Positions 1 to 7,768 of a stretch of 39,901 nucleotides of DNA are shown one piece after another. Every line of letters begins with the position of its first letter. The stretch's first letter is position 1. The notes under the pieces are model-generated. The model had not been told where the DNA came from. It made no database searches and was given only the letters and a program-made list of their open reading frames with translations. This DNA is from Propionibacteriaceae bacterium (GTDB taxonomy: Bacteria > Actinomycetota > Actinomycetes > Propionibacteriales > Propionibacteriaceae): assembly GCA_009782915.1 (NCBI GenBank), contig WRIC01000003.1, positions 79,195 through 119,095 on the forward strand, written 5' to 3'. Position numbers and translations under genes: made by a program.

Positions 1-87
1 TAGTTGATTAGTTCGGCTCTGGGCGAAGCTGAACTTTGAACCGTAGATGTGGTCCTCACCAAGCAATCACCTTGCGTCTCCTCCACC

Positions 88-153
88 GTCTCCCTGCGCA
101 CTGCGAGTCGCCCTAGCGGGCTCCGTAGCACAGGCTCCGTCGCAGGGCCCAGA
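88..153. repeat. Dispersed hairpin repeat, long-loop form (copy 1)
   Basis: The unit begins GTCT, has a stem CCCTGCG pairing with CGCAGGG, and ends CCCAGA. The roughly 42-nt loop contains GAGTCGCCCTAGCGGGCTC, itself partly self-complementary. It is the reverse complement of the long-loop copies at 4906-4978 and 6897-6970. Confidence 0.8.
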
Positions 154-228
154 TATCACACTCGCTTGGTTGAGGAGTCCAACGATTTCACCCACCACCA
201 ACAGACTCAGGATTGAGGGACTCTAGTA

Positions 229-270
229 TCTGGATTCCGCGAGTCGCGCTGGCGCGCTCCGCGGAATGAC
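229..270. repeat. Dispersed hairpin repeat (copy 2)
   Basis: The element runs TCTGGA, stem TTCCGCG, loop, stem CGCGGAA, TGAC. The stem differs from copy 1 (TTCCGCG instead of CCCTGCG) but both arms changed together, so pairing is kept. Confidence 0.8.
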
Positions 271-296
271 CAGTTTGTGATGGCTCGTCAGTGATC

Positions 297-334
297 GATC
301 CTGCGAGACGGTTTTCATCTGTCCGCAGGATGAC
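297..334. repeat. Dispersed hairpin repeat, diverged (copy 3)
   Basis: A diverged copy with stem TCCTGCG pairing with CGCAGGA, an 18-nt loop unlike the other copies, and the usual TGAC right end. It lies within 50 bases of the ABC2 stop codon and could serve as its terminator hairpin. Confidence 0.6.
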
Positions 335-345
335 GTGGGATCTGG

Positions 346-2454
346 TTACTCTCCGGAGGCGAACTGGGATTGGTATAGCTGGTAGTAGGCACCCTTGGCG
401 CGCAGCAGCTCCTTGTGGCTGCCTTGTTCGACGATGTCACCGTGTTCCATCACAAGGATCACATCGGCGTCGCGGATGGTGGACAGGCGGTGGGCAATCA
501 CGAAGGACGTACGGTCCTGGCGTAAAGCGCCCATGGCGCGTTGAACCAAGACCTCGGTACGGGTGTCGACCGAACTGGTGGCCTCATCGAGGATCAGGAT
601 CGATGGGTTCGCCAAGAACGCACGAGCAATCGTGATCAGCTGCTTTTCACCAGTGGACACATTCGAGCCCTCCTCATCGATGATCGTGTCGTAGCCTTCC
701 GGCAGGGAGCGTACGAAACGATCCACATAAGTAGCCTTTGCTGCGGCACGAATCTCCTGCTCAGTAGCATCAGGGCGACCGTACGCAATATTTTCGCGAA
801 TCGTCCCATGGAACAGCCAGGTCTCCTGGAGGACCATGCCCACCGAGGAACGCAAAGCCGAACGCGGAACCCAGGCGGTATCCATTCCATCAAGATGGAT
901 CATGCCAGCATCGATGTCATAGAAACGCATGAGCAGATTCACCAAAGTGGTTTTACCTGCGCCAGTTGGACCCACGATTGCAATCGTCTGACCGGGGTGC
1001 GCCACAAGATTCAGGTTCGTGATGAGTGGTTTAGCTGGGGTGTACGAGAAAGCAACATCACTAAACTCCACATGCCCGTGAAGAGGCTCAGGCAGTTCGC
1101 CCGTACCATCGGGGGTTTGCTCCGGTTCATCGAGCACCTCGAAGACGCGCTCCGCGGATGCCACCCCGGACTGAAGCAGGTTCATCATCGACGCGATCTG
1201 GTTGACCGGTTGGGTGAACTGGCGCGAATACTGGATGAAAGCCTGCACACCTCCGAGCGAAATATTGCCCGAAGCGACCCGCAAACCACCGACCACAGCG
1301 ATCACCACATAACCGAGGTTCCCGATGAAACCCATGATCGGCATGATCGAATTCGACAACGCCTGGGCGCCGAAGGCAGCTTCATAGAGTTCCTGGTTTT
1401 TCTCATCAACCGTCCCAGAAATCTCCTCCTGGCGACCAAAGACCTTGACCAAAGCGTGACCGGAGTACGCCTCCTCGATTTCAGCATTCAGCTCACCGGT
1501 GGACGCCCACATGGCAGCGAACTTCTTCTGGGACCTCTTCGCGATCTGCATGACCACCAGGATGGACACCGGTATCGTCACCAACGCCACAATCGTGAGC
1601 AGCCCCGAGATGGTGAGCATCATGATGAGCACGCCAATCACCGTCAACACCGCGGTCATCACCTGTTGGAGGGTTTGCTGCAAGGACTGCGAAATATTGT
1701 CAATGTCATTAGTCACCCGCGACAACAATTCACCGCGAGGTTGATGGTCGAAGTACGACAGGGGTAGCTCATCGAGTTTGCTGGCCATCTGGTTCCTCAT
1801 CGAGAACACCGTACGCTGGACGATCCCATTGAGAATCCACCCCATACAAATCATCACTAGGGCAGCCACCAGATACAAACCAACAGCGAAACCAATGATC
1901 GTCAGCAACCGAGTGAAGTCAATCCCCACACCGGGAGTGAAATCAATGGCAGTGAGCATGTCCAGCATCGATGGCGGGATCGGTGACTCCGCACCTGCAT
2001 TCTGGCTCATCAACTCCATTAACTTCAGGACATCATCCTTGGTCAGGCTATTAGGGTCACACCCCAGTTGGGCACACACTTGAGGCAGGGTCGCGCGTAC
2101 CTCGGGTGAATCGAGTTGATTGCCCACCATCATGCCGATCACACCAGAGAAAATCGTGTCGGTGGCTTTGCCAAGCAGCTTCGGCCCGTACACATTGAGC
2201 CCGACGCCAATCGTTCCAAGGACGAATACCAGAACCAGGCGGATTCGCTCAGGTTTGAGGTACGTGGCGAGGCGCTTCAAACTGGGCCAGAAGTTCACTG
2301 CTTTTTCGGCGGGGGCTCCTCCATGACCACCCATGGGTCCACCACCACGTCCACGACGTTGGGGTCCATGTTTAGGGCGCTCATTGGCTTTACGGACCTC
2401 AGTGGTTTGGCTGTCCGTGGTTTCGATCACGTCGATGTTAGTGTCGGTGCTCAT
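346..2454 (-). CDS. Heterodimeric ABC multidrug exporter, subunit with the competent Walker B (LmrD/TM288-like)
   Basis: A 702-residue half-transporter with a fused membrane domain and ATPase. The N-terminal ~50 residues are polar and rich in Gly and Arg. Six membrane segments follow, with an unusually long external insertion between TM1 and TM2 (about residues 105-180). The ATPase has Walker A GPTGAGKT (495-502), Walker B ILILDE with catalytic Glu624 and switch His655 (IAHR). Its signature motif is VSTGE (599-603) rather than LSGGQ. The partner gene has the opposite defects, so the pair should form one active and one degenerate ATP site, as in LmrCD, BmrCD and TM287/288. It overlaps the partner gene by 4 nt and is the last gene of the TetR-led operon. 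Substrate unknown; drug or toxic-compound export is likely. Confidence 0.93.
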   Translation of the reverse strand: MSTDTNIDVIETTDSQTTEVRKANERPKHGPQRRGRGGGPMGGHGGAPAEKAVNFWPSLKRLATYLKPERIRLVLVFVLGTIGVGLNVYGPKLLGKATDTIFSGVIGMMVGNQLDSPEVRATLPQVCAQLGCDPNSLTKDDVLKLMELMSQNAGAESPIPPSMLDMLTAIDFTPGVGIDFTRLLTIIGFAVGLYLVAALVMICMGWILNGIVQRTVFSMRNQMASKLDELPLSYFDHQPRGELLSRVTNDIDNISQSLQQTLQQVMTAVLTVIGVLIMMLTISGLLTIVALVTIPVSILVVMQIAKRSQKKFAAMWASTGELNAEIEEAYSGHALVKVFGRQEEISGTVDEKNQELYEAAFGAQALSNSIMPIMGFIGNLGYVVIAVVGGLRVASGNISLGGVQAFIQYSRQFTQPVNQIASMMNLLQSGVASAERVFEVLDEPEQTPDGTGELPEPLHGHVEFSDVAFSYTPAKPLITNLNLVAHPGQTIAIVGPTGAGKTTLVNLLMRFYDIDAGMIHLDGMDTAWVPRSALRSSVGMVLQETWLFHGTIRENIAYGRPDATEQEIRAAAKATYVDRFVRSLPEGYDTIIDEEGSNVSTGEKQLITIARAFLANPSILILDEATSSVDTRTEVLVQRAMGALRQDRTSFVIAHRLSTIRDADVILVMEHGDIVEQGSHKELLRAKGAYYQLYQSQFASGE

Positions 2455-4196
2455 GCGAGTGCCTCCTCAGCTGTCATCTGGGATTCCACAATCTCTTGGT
2501 ACGTGGGGCAGGTTTCCAGGAGTTCCTCATGGGTACCATCACCCACGATCCCGCCATCATCGAGAACAATGATCCGATCAGCTCCACGAATCGTGGACAC
2601 CCGCTGGGCGACGATCATCACCACTGAATCCTCGGTTTCCTCATGCAAGGCAGCGCGCAGTTTCGCATCCGTGGCCACATCGAGGGCCGAGAAGGAATCA
2701 TCAAACACATAGATGTCTGGCTTCTTCACCAGCGCTCGGGCGATCGATAATCGTTGCCGCTGACCGCCAGACACGTTCGTACCACCCTGTGAAATGGGTT
2801 CATCCAACCCGGCAGGCATCTGCTCAACAAAGTCACGGGCCTGGGCGATCTCCAAAGCGTGCCAGAGTTCCTCATCGGTGGCATCCGGTTTCCCGTGGCG
2901 CAGATTCGAGGCGACCGTACCCGTGAACAGGTACGGCTTCTGGGGGATCAGGCCAATGCGTGACCACAAGAGTTGCTCATCGATCTGGCGGATATCAACT
3001 CCGTCGAGGCTGACCGTACCCTCGGTGGCATCATAGAGCCGAGGTACGAGATTCACCAGGGTGGTCTTGCCGGAACCAGTGGAACCAATGATCGCCGTGG
3101 TCTGGCCAGGGGTCATCGTGAAAGAGATGTTCGAAATAACCGGCTCATCCGCGCCCGCGTACCTAAAAGCAACATCCTCGAAGACGACGCGGGATTCCCC
3201 CGAGAGTTCCGTGACTGGGTTCTCGGCGGAGACCACTGTGTTCTTCTGGTCGAAAACCTCCATGATCCTCTCCGCGCAGACTGCAGCACGCGGCACCATG
3301 ATGATCATCATCGTCGCCATCATGACCGACATGAGGATCTGCATGAGGTAGGTGATGAACGCGGTCAATCCACCGACTTCCATCTCCATGGCGTTGATTT
3401 GTTTCGCGCCGAACCACATGACCGCAACTGTGGACAGGTTGAGGATGAACATCACCAAGGGGAACATGGTCATCATCAGGCGCCCGACCTTCACCCCAAC
3501 ATCCATCAAATCAGCGTTAGCTTTGCCGAAACGCTGGGCTTCGTGGGGTTCGCGTACGAAGGCCCGTACCACCCTGATCCCGGTGATGTGCTCACGCAGA
3601 ACACGGTTCACGGTGTCGATGCGTTTCTGCATGGATTGGAATAGCGGACCCATCTTGGTGATGATGATCGCCGCCAGCAAACCCAGCAAGCAGACGGCAG
3701 CGAGGATGATCCATGAGAGTCCCCAAGAGGTACGGATGGCCATGATGACACCACCGACCATGGTGATGGGTGCGCCGAAGATGATGATGCAGCTCATCAG
3801 CACGAGCATCTGCACCTGCTGAACATCATTGGTGTTGCGGGTGATGAGTGAGGGTGCCCCGAATTTGTTCATCTCACGGGTGGAGAACGAGAGGACTTTC
3901 TTGAATAGCGCTCCACGAATATCGCGCCCAAACGACATTGCCAACCGCGCTCCGAAGAACACTGCCAAGATCTGGCAGATCACTTGGACAGCAGCAACCG
4001 CGAGCATGACACCACCATGACTCCAGATGTACGCCGTGTCACCCTTGGCGACCCCGTTATCGATGATCTCAGCGTTGAGTCTCGGTAGTTCTAGGCCCGC
4101 AACAGTGGCGCAGAATTGCAGGAAGATGACCACAGCGAGCCACCCCCAATAGGGTTGCAAGTACCTGAAAACCAGGCGGTTCAAGGGGAGTTTCAT
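2451..4196 (-). CDS. Heterodimeric ABC multidrug exporter, subunit with the degenerate ATPase site (LmrC/TM287-like)
   Basis: A 581-residue half-transporter: six membrane segments in about residues 15-300, then an ATPase domain. Walker A is GSTGSGKT (371-378) and the signature is the canonical VSGGQ (475-479). Walker B reads IYVFDD, so the catalytic Glu is Asp500, and the switch His is Gln531 (VAQR). These substitutions fall on the same composite ATP site as the weak VSTGE signature of the neighbouring subunit, the arrangement known for asymmetric heterodimeric exporters. Its start overlaps the tetR stop (ATGA) and its stop overlaps the start of the second subunit, so the three genes are translationally coupled. 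Regulation is expected from the TetR protein and the 20-bp palindrome upstream. Confidence 0.93.
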   Translation of the reverse strand: MKLPLNRLVFRYLQPYWGWLAVVIFLQFCATVAGLELPRLNAEIIDNGVAKGDTAYIWSHGGVMLAVAAVQVICQILAVFFGARLAMSFGRDIRGALFKKVLSFSTREMNKFGAPSLITRNTNDVQQVQMLVLMSCIIIFGAPITMVGGVIMAIRTSWGLSWIILAAVCLLGLLAAIIITKMGPLFQSMQKRIDTVNRVLREHITGIRVVRAFVREPHEAQRFGKANADLMDVGVKVGRLMMTMFPLVMFILNLSTVAVMWFGAKQINAMEMEVGGLTAFITYLMQILMSVMMATMMIIMVPRAAVCAERIMEVFDQKNTVVSAENPVTELSGESRVVFEDVAFRYAGADEPVISNISFTMTPGQTTAIIGSTGSGKTTLVNLVPRLYDATEGTVSLDGVDIRQIDEQLLWSRIGLIPQKPYLFTGTVASNLRHGKPDATDEELWHALEIAQARDFVEQMPAGLDEPISQGGTNVSGGQRQRLSIARALVKKPDIYVFDDSFSALDVATDAKLRAALHEETEDSVVMIVAQRVSTIRGADRIIVLDDGGIVGDGTHEELLETCPTYQEIVESQMTAEEALA

Positions 4197-4813
4197 TCCG
4201 GTTCCTTTCCGGTCAGTGCGCGTACGACCAGGGTCACGGTGGTCTGGGAATCCACCGGATCGATGACCGTGTCAGTCATCACTGAAGCTAAGGCAACAGT
4301 CAGTACGTGTGCTGCTGCCGTGTCGGGGCTGACGGTCAATTCGTGGGTGTTGTAGGTGAGAGTTTGCTCGATGGCAGTTCTGATGACCCCAGTCTGGGCA
4401 GAGAATCTCTGGTGGGGGTGCCCTTGTTTCGGGGGTGTGAACTTGCCAGAGAATCCGTGGGGTGGTTTTCTGTGACTGCGCCCCGCCATGGCAGCCATGA
4501 AGGTGTGGATTCGGGACGCTGACTGTTCAACAATGTGAAAGATCTGCGCAATCTTGTCGGGCAGTGGCGTGGCAGGGTTGATGTTCTGGATGTCACCCAC
4601 CAGATCGCGTACATCCATCACCGAGGATATCGCCGCATGAATGAGGTCTTCTTTCGTGGGAAACACCCGAAAAATCGTCCCCTCAGCAATCCCCGCAGCT
4701 TCTGCGATCCGCTTGGTAGAAACCGTAAACCCTTCTTCTTCCAGCAGAGGTACGGTCGCATCAATGATCTCTTGACGCCGTAACTCACTCGACAAAGGTT
4801 GTGCTCGTACCAC
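4193..4813 (-). CDS. TetR-family transcriptional repressor of the ABC exporter operon
   Basis: About 206 residues. The N-terminal helix-turn-helix matches the TetR family (RRQEIIDATVPLLEEEGF, then KRIAEAAGIAEGTIFRVFPT). The C-terminal ligand domain is not assignable to a ligand. The frame stays open upstream through the operator and into a hairpin repeat, but those residues are repeat-derived and not TetR-like. I chose the GTG at 4813 because a TANNNT box (TAGACT) lies exactly 7 nt before it, which suggests a leaderless message. A TTG at 4795 is the alternative. It is the first gene of the operon with both ABC subunits and very likely represses it and itself through the adjacent palindrome. 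Confidence 0.88.
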   Translation of the reverse strand: MVRAQPLSSELRRQEIIDATVPLLEEEGFTVSTKRIAEAAGIAEGTIFRVFPTKEDLIHAAISSVMDVRDLVGDIQNINPATPLPDKIAQIFHIVEQSASRIHTFMAAMAGRSHRKPPHGFSGKFTPPKQGHPHQRFSAQTGVIRTAIEQTLTYNTHELTVSPDTAAAHVLTVALASVMTDTVIDPVDSQTTVTLVVRALTGKEPE

Positions 4814-4820
4814 GCAGGGT

Positions 4821-4826
4821 AGTCTA
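4821..4826 (-). promoter_or_regulatory. Predicted -10 box of the tetR operon (leaderless)
   Basis: On the minus strand TAGACT is followed by 7 nt and then the GTG start, so transcription would begin at or next to the start codon. No Shine-Dalgarno sequence is visible. The box abuts the operator palindrome. Confidence 0.55.
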
Positions 4827-4846
4827 GTGAGTGAGTACTCACTCAC
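4827..4846. promoter_or_regulatory. Perfect 20-bp palindrome, probable TetR operator
   Basis: GTGAGTGAGTACTCACTCAC is an uninterrupted perfect palindrome, directly upstream of the predicted -10 box of tetR. It would lie between -35 and -10, an ideal autorepression site. It resembles GTGAGTGAGTACTCAC-type operators of other actinobacterial TetR regulators only in general form. Confidence 0.8.
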
Positions 4847-4905
4847 GCAAACTGTCACGGCGAATATGTACCAACCAGCGGGACTCCACCTCGGGCAATC
4901 ATCAG

Positions 4906-4978
4906 TCTGGGCCCTGCGAGTCGCGGAGCCTGTGCTGCGGAGCGCGCTAGCGCGACTCGCAGTGCTCCGCAGGGTGAC
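4906..4978. repeat. Dispersed hairpin repeat, long-loop form (copy 4)
   Basis: TCTGGG, stem CCCTGCG, a long loop containing GCGCGCTAGCGCGACTC, stem CGCAGGG, TGAC. It sits between the tetR operator and the sugar kinase gene, followed 9 bases later by copy 5 in the opposite orientation. Confidence 0.8.
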
Positions 4979-4987
4979 ACCTACCCT

Positions 4988-5029
4988 GTCATTCCGCGGA
5001 GGGCGCAAGCCCGACTCGCGGAATCCAGA
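4988..5029. repeat. Dispersed hairpin repeat (copy 5)
   Basis: GTCA, stem TTCCGCG, a loop with GGGCGCAAGCCC (a small internal hairpin), stem CGCGGAA, TCCAGA. It is inverted relative to copy 4, making a tail-to-tail pair joined at the TGAC ends. The rest of the 4847-5165 intergenic region shows nothing else I can support except a possible TAGGGT -10 at 5155-5160 for the kinase gene. Confidence 0.8.
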
Positions 5030-5165
5030 TATGCAACCAGCAACGGTTGGTGAGTCTGTCGTGGTTGATCATGACACACAGACGCCGGAGGGGTGCGGAG
5101 CAACACTCTTCCCCTACTCTGAAAAGACACTGGTCGGGAGACCCGTGACGTACTAGGGTCAAGAC

Positions 5166-6110
5166 ATGGAAGAGATTTTCACAGGTCCTGAGATCCTGGT
5201 GATCGGGGAATCCTTGATTGATATCGTTCAACGTGAGGGCGCGAAATCCCAAGCCTGCCCGGGTGGTAGTCCCATGAATGTGGCCGTCGGATTAGGACGA
5301 CTGCTTCAGGCGCCCACCTTGGCGACATGGTTTGGCCGTGACAAGTACGGGAAGATGATTCGCAAACATTGCGAGGAATCCGGGGTGAGGATTCTACCCG
5401 GGTCAGACCAGGCCCGGCGTACCTCCACTGCGGTGGCTCAACTCGATGAACACGGCCACGCGACCTACACCTTCGACATTGATATGTCTCTTCCTGCCCT
5501 GCCTGAGAAGATCCCTGCATTGATTCACGTCGGCTCTCTGGGAGCCGTGCTCCAACCTGCACGCGACATCGTGCTCCCCTATTGCCAACGGGCACAGGGG
5601 CAATCCATGATTTTCTTCGACCCCAACTGTCGTCCTTCGATCATGAGATCGCCTGAGACAGTACGCCCGGTGGTCGAAGATTACGTTCGTACCTCAACTG
5701 TGGTGAAAGTCTCCGACGAAGACCTAGCGTGGCTCTACCCATCATCAGCCGATACCTACCAGGACCACGCCAAGCGCTGGCTGGAGGGGGGCACGACTAA
5801 ACTCGTGGTGGTGACCTTGGGAAGCGAGGGCGCCTGGGCGCTGACAGCTCAGTCAGAATTCACTGTTCCCGCTCACACCACCTCAGACGTGATCGACACT
5901 GTTGGTGCCGGTGACTCCTTCATGGCAGGGCTCATCTGGGAGACGATAGCGCAAGGATACCTGGAGAGTTCTTTTGGTTTGGTTCTGGGGGAGGAGCCCG
6001 AAATTGTGGAGTTCATTGTGACTGAGGCGTCAACAATGGCAGGAATAACCGTGTCCCGAGCTGGGGCAAACCCTCCCTGGCTTCGCGAATTGGAAAGTGG
6101 GCAGGCATGA
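5166..6110 (+). CDS. PfkB-family sugar kinase, probable fructokinase
   Basis: A 314-residue cytoplasmic kinase of the ribokinase/PfkB fold. The N-terminal substrate-side signature GGSPMNVAVGLGRL is at 33-46. The C-terminal ATP/anion-hole signature DTVGAGDSFMAGL is at 244-256, with catalytic Asp250. Length and motif spacing are normal for the family. Its stop overlaps the start of the AGE-family isomerase (ATGA), so the two are translationally coupled. With a mannose or related isomerase as partner, phosphorylation of fructose to fructose-6-phosphate is the most economical role. Sugar specificity in PfkB kinases cannot be read from motifs alone, so fructokinase is an inference. A weak TAGGGT lies 5 nt before the ATG and may be a leaderless -10 or a poor ribosome site. 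Confidence 0.85.
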   Translation: MEEIFTGPEILVIGESLIDIVQREGAKSQACPGGSPMNVAVGLGRLLQAPTLATWFGRDKYGKMIRKHCEESGVRILPGSDQARRTSTAVAQLDEHGHATYTFDIDMSLPALPEKIPALIHVGSLGAVLQPARDIVLPYCQRAQGQSMIFFDPNCRPSIMRSPETVRPVVEDYVRTSTVVKVSDEDLAWLYPSSADTYQDHAKRWLEGGTTKLVVVTLGSEGAWALTAQSEFTVPAHTTSDVIDTVGAGDSFMAGLIWETIAQGYLESSFGLVLGEEPEIVEFIVTEASTMAGITVSRAGANPPWLRELESGQA

Positions 6111-7672
6111 TTGTCGTTTCACCGCTGAACAATGAGTTCGCGACCCATGCGACAGAGCTCCTGGATTTTGCTCTCGGTTCGATCTGCGAGGAGGGTGGTT
6201 TCGGATGGTTAGGCGCTGCGGGTACTGTCGACCGTGCTCAGAATCGCCAACTGTGGATCAACTGCCGAATGACCCATGTTGCAGCGATCGGCACCCTCCT
6301 AGGTCACCCTGGGTGTTCAAAGATGCTCGACCATGGGGTACGCGCACTCACTGACCTCTTCTGTGACAATTGCCGAACTCCCACTCCCGTCTCCCTGCGC
6401 AATACTCCCGTCTCCCTGCGCGAAGTCGCAGGGCCCAGAAGACTCGATCCTGAACAACTGCGGAGTCTGGATTCTGCGAGTCGCTCCGCTCCGCAGAATG
6501 ACGTGGTGGATGAGTTCCCGCTAGGGTCCAGTGGGTGGTTTGACACCGTCGACTGGGAGGGGAACCCCACCAACGACACGAAGGCTGCGTACGCTCACGC
6601 GTTCGTGATCCTTGCCGCGTCAAGCGCTGTTGCTGCCGGATCGACGCAGGCCGTACCCCTCTTTGAGGACGCCCTCAGGGTTTCCACCAAGTTTTTCTGG
6701 GATGAGGAGTACGGCATGGTTGTTGAGGAGTGGGACCGCAGTTTCACCACCTGCTCGGATTATCGCGGTGTCAACGCGAACATGCACACCGTCGAAGCCT
6801 ACCTGGCAGCCGCAGACGTGATCGACCTACTCACCCCTCCCTCGTCACCCTGCGCGAAGTCGCAGGGCCCAGACTACGCAGCAGGACAACTGCGGAGTCT
6901 GGATTCTGCGAGTCTCGGAGCCTGTGCTGCGGAGCCCGCTAGGGCGACTCGCAGTGCTCCGCAGAATGACGGGCTGGGTGGGGCTCCACAGAATGACAGG
7001 GCTGGTGTGTGGCGAAACCGTGCTCTGCGGATCACCAACCGGGTGGTCAACCAGGAGGCACGAAACAACGACTGGCGAATCCCGGAACACTTCAACTCTC
7101 AGTGGATCCCCGACCTGGGCTACAACGAGGACACCCCGGCTGATCCTTTCCGCCCCTATGGTGCCACGATTGGTCACGGCTTGGAGTGGGCGCGACTATG
7201 CCTCCAACTGGGTGCAAGCCTTGACAACCCACCCGAGTGGATTCCTGAAGCTGCCGAAGCACTCTATGACCGCGCGCTCAGCGACGGCTGGAACAGCGAT
7301 GGGGCTGAGGGTTTCGTCTACACCACCGATTGGGTGGGTCAACCGGTGGTCCACGAGCGTATGCATTGGGTTCTCGCCGAAGCCATGGGTGCAAGTGCCG
7401 CCCTCACGACCTCGGGGGTACGCGACACCACGAGCGATCTGGAGAGCTGGTGGGCGTACGCCAAGCAACACCTCATCGACCCCGACCATGGCTCCTGGTT
7501 CCATGAACTGGATCGCCACAATCAACCGTCCGCCCTCGTGTGGAGTGGAAAACCCGACATCTATCACGCACTCCAGGCCGTACTCATTCCACGACTCCCA
7601 TTAACTCCAGCTATCGTGCCAGCACTAGCCTCGGGACTCTTGTTTGAGTCAACCCTGGGAACCACAGCGTAG
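6107..7672 (+). CDS. AGE-family sugar epimerase/isomerase (mannose isomerase-like) with two repeat-derived in-frame insertions
   Basis: 521 residues against about 400-420 for the family. Conserved AGE/YihS motifs include LWINCRMTH (49-57), KAAYAHAF (159-166), NANMHTVEA (223-231), GHGLEW with His357 and Glu360, RMHWVLAEA with His420, and GKPDIYHALQA with His487. All barrel motifs are intact and the frame is unbroken. Two segments, about residues 91-138 and 243-300, do not look like AGE protein. They are translations of the dispersed hairpin repeat, share LRSLDSAS and SAPQND, and fall between family motifs. Removing them restores the expected length. The enzyme probably interconverts mannose and fructose (or a related pair) for the coupled PfkB kinase. 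Whether the insert-bearing enzyme is active cannot be told from sequence. Confidence 0.87.
   Translation: MIVVSPLNNEFATHATELLDFALGSICEEGGFGWLGAAGTVDRAQNRQLWINCRMTHVAAIGTLLGHPGCSKMLDHGVRALTDLFCDNCRTPTPVSLRNTPVSLREVAGPRRLDPEQLRSLDSASRSAPQNDVVDEFPLGSSGWFDTVDWEGNPTNDTKAAYAHAFVILAASSAVAAGSTQAVPLFEDALRVSTKFFWDEEYGMVVEEWDRSFTTCSDYRGVNANMHTVEAYLAAADVIDLLTPPSSPCAKSQGPDYAAGQLRSLDSASLGACAAEPARATRSAPQNDGLGGAPQNDRAGVWRNRALRITNRVVNQEARNNDWRIPEHFNSQWIPDLGYNEDTPADPFRPYGATIGHGLEWARLCLQLGASLDNPPEWIPEAAEALYDRALSDGWNSDGAEGFVYTTDWVGQPVVHERMHWVLAEAMGASAALTTSGVRDTTSDLESWWAYAKQHLIDPDHGSWFHELDRHNQPSALVWSGKPDIYHALQAVLIPRLPLTPAIVPALASGLLFESTLGTTA
6389..6502. repeat. Hairpin-repeat pair inserted in frame in the AGE isomerase gene (copies 6 and 7)
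   Basis: A partial left arm (GTCTCCCTGCG at 6389-6399) is followed by a full short-loop unit at 6410-6439 (CCCTGCG-CGAAGT-CGCAGGG). After a 25-nt spacer an inverted unit follows at 6465-6502 (TTCTGCG...CGCAGAA, TGAC). The composite resembles bacterial interspersed mosaic elements. It adds sense codons only and keeps the frame. Confidence 0.85.
6844..6998. repeat. Hairpin-repeat pair inserted in frame in the AGE isomerase gene (copies 8 and 9)
   Basis: A short-loop unit at 6844-6873, then a spacer close to that of the first insertion, then an inverted long-loop unit at 6897-6970. A duplicated right-end fragment (CCACAGAATGAC) follows at 6984-6995. Same composite layout as the first insertion, again in frame and without stops. 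Confidence 0.85.
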
Positions 7673-7768
7673 TGACAACAATGATGTTTTCTTCCGTAGG
7701 GGCACTCTTCACATGACCGCTGATAGAATTCATCAGGGAATCATTCTGGTTGATGAGGAGGAGTCCCC

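Larger units (their letters stand above)
1..345. other. Non-coding region with hairpin repeats, downstream of the ABC exporter operon
   Basis: I see no gene here with a convincing start, ribosome site or recognisable product. The stretch lies after the stop of the minus-strand ABC operon and holds three copies of the dispersed hairpin repeat (88-153, 229-270, 297-334). These hairpins could act as 3-prime-end stabilisers or terminators for the operon. That role is inferred only from position and stem strength. Confidence 0.6.

Noticed and set aside
541-1767. Long open frame on the plus strand opposite the ABC2 gene
   Set aside because: It is antisense to a gene with clear ABC motifs, is rich in His, Arg and Asp, and matches no family.
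4814-5008. N-terminal extension of TetR
   Set aside because: The 65 extra codons translate the operator and a hairpin repeat; the family domain starts after them.
6107-7672. AGE isomerase as a pseudogene broken by repeats
   Set aside because: Both insertions keep the frame, contain no stop, and all family motifs and likely catalytic residues remain.
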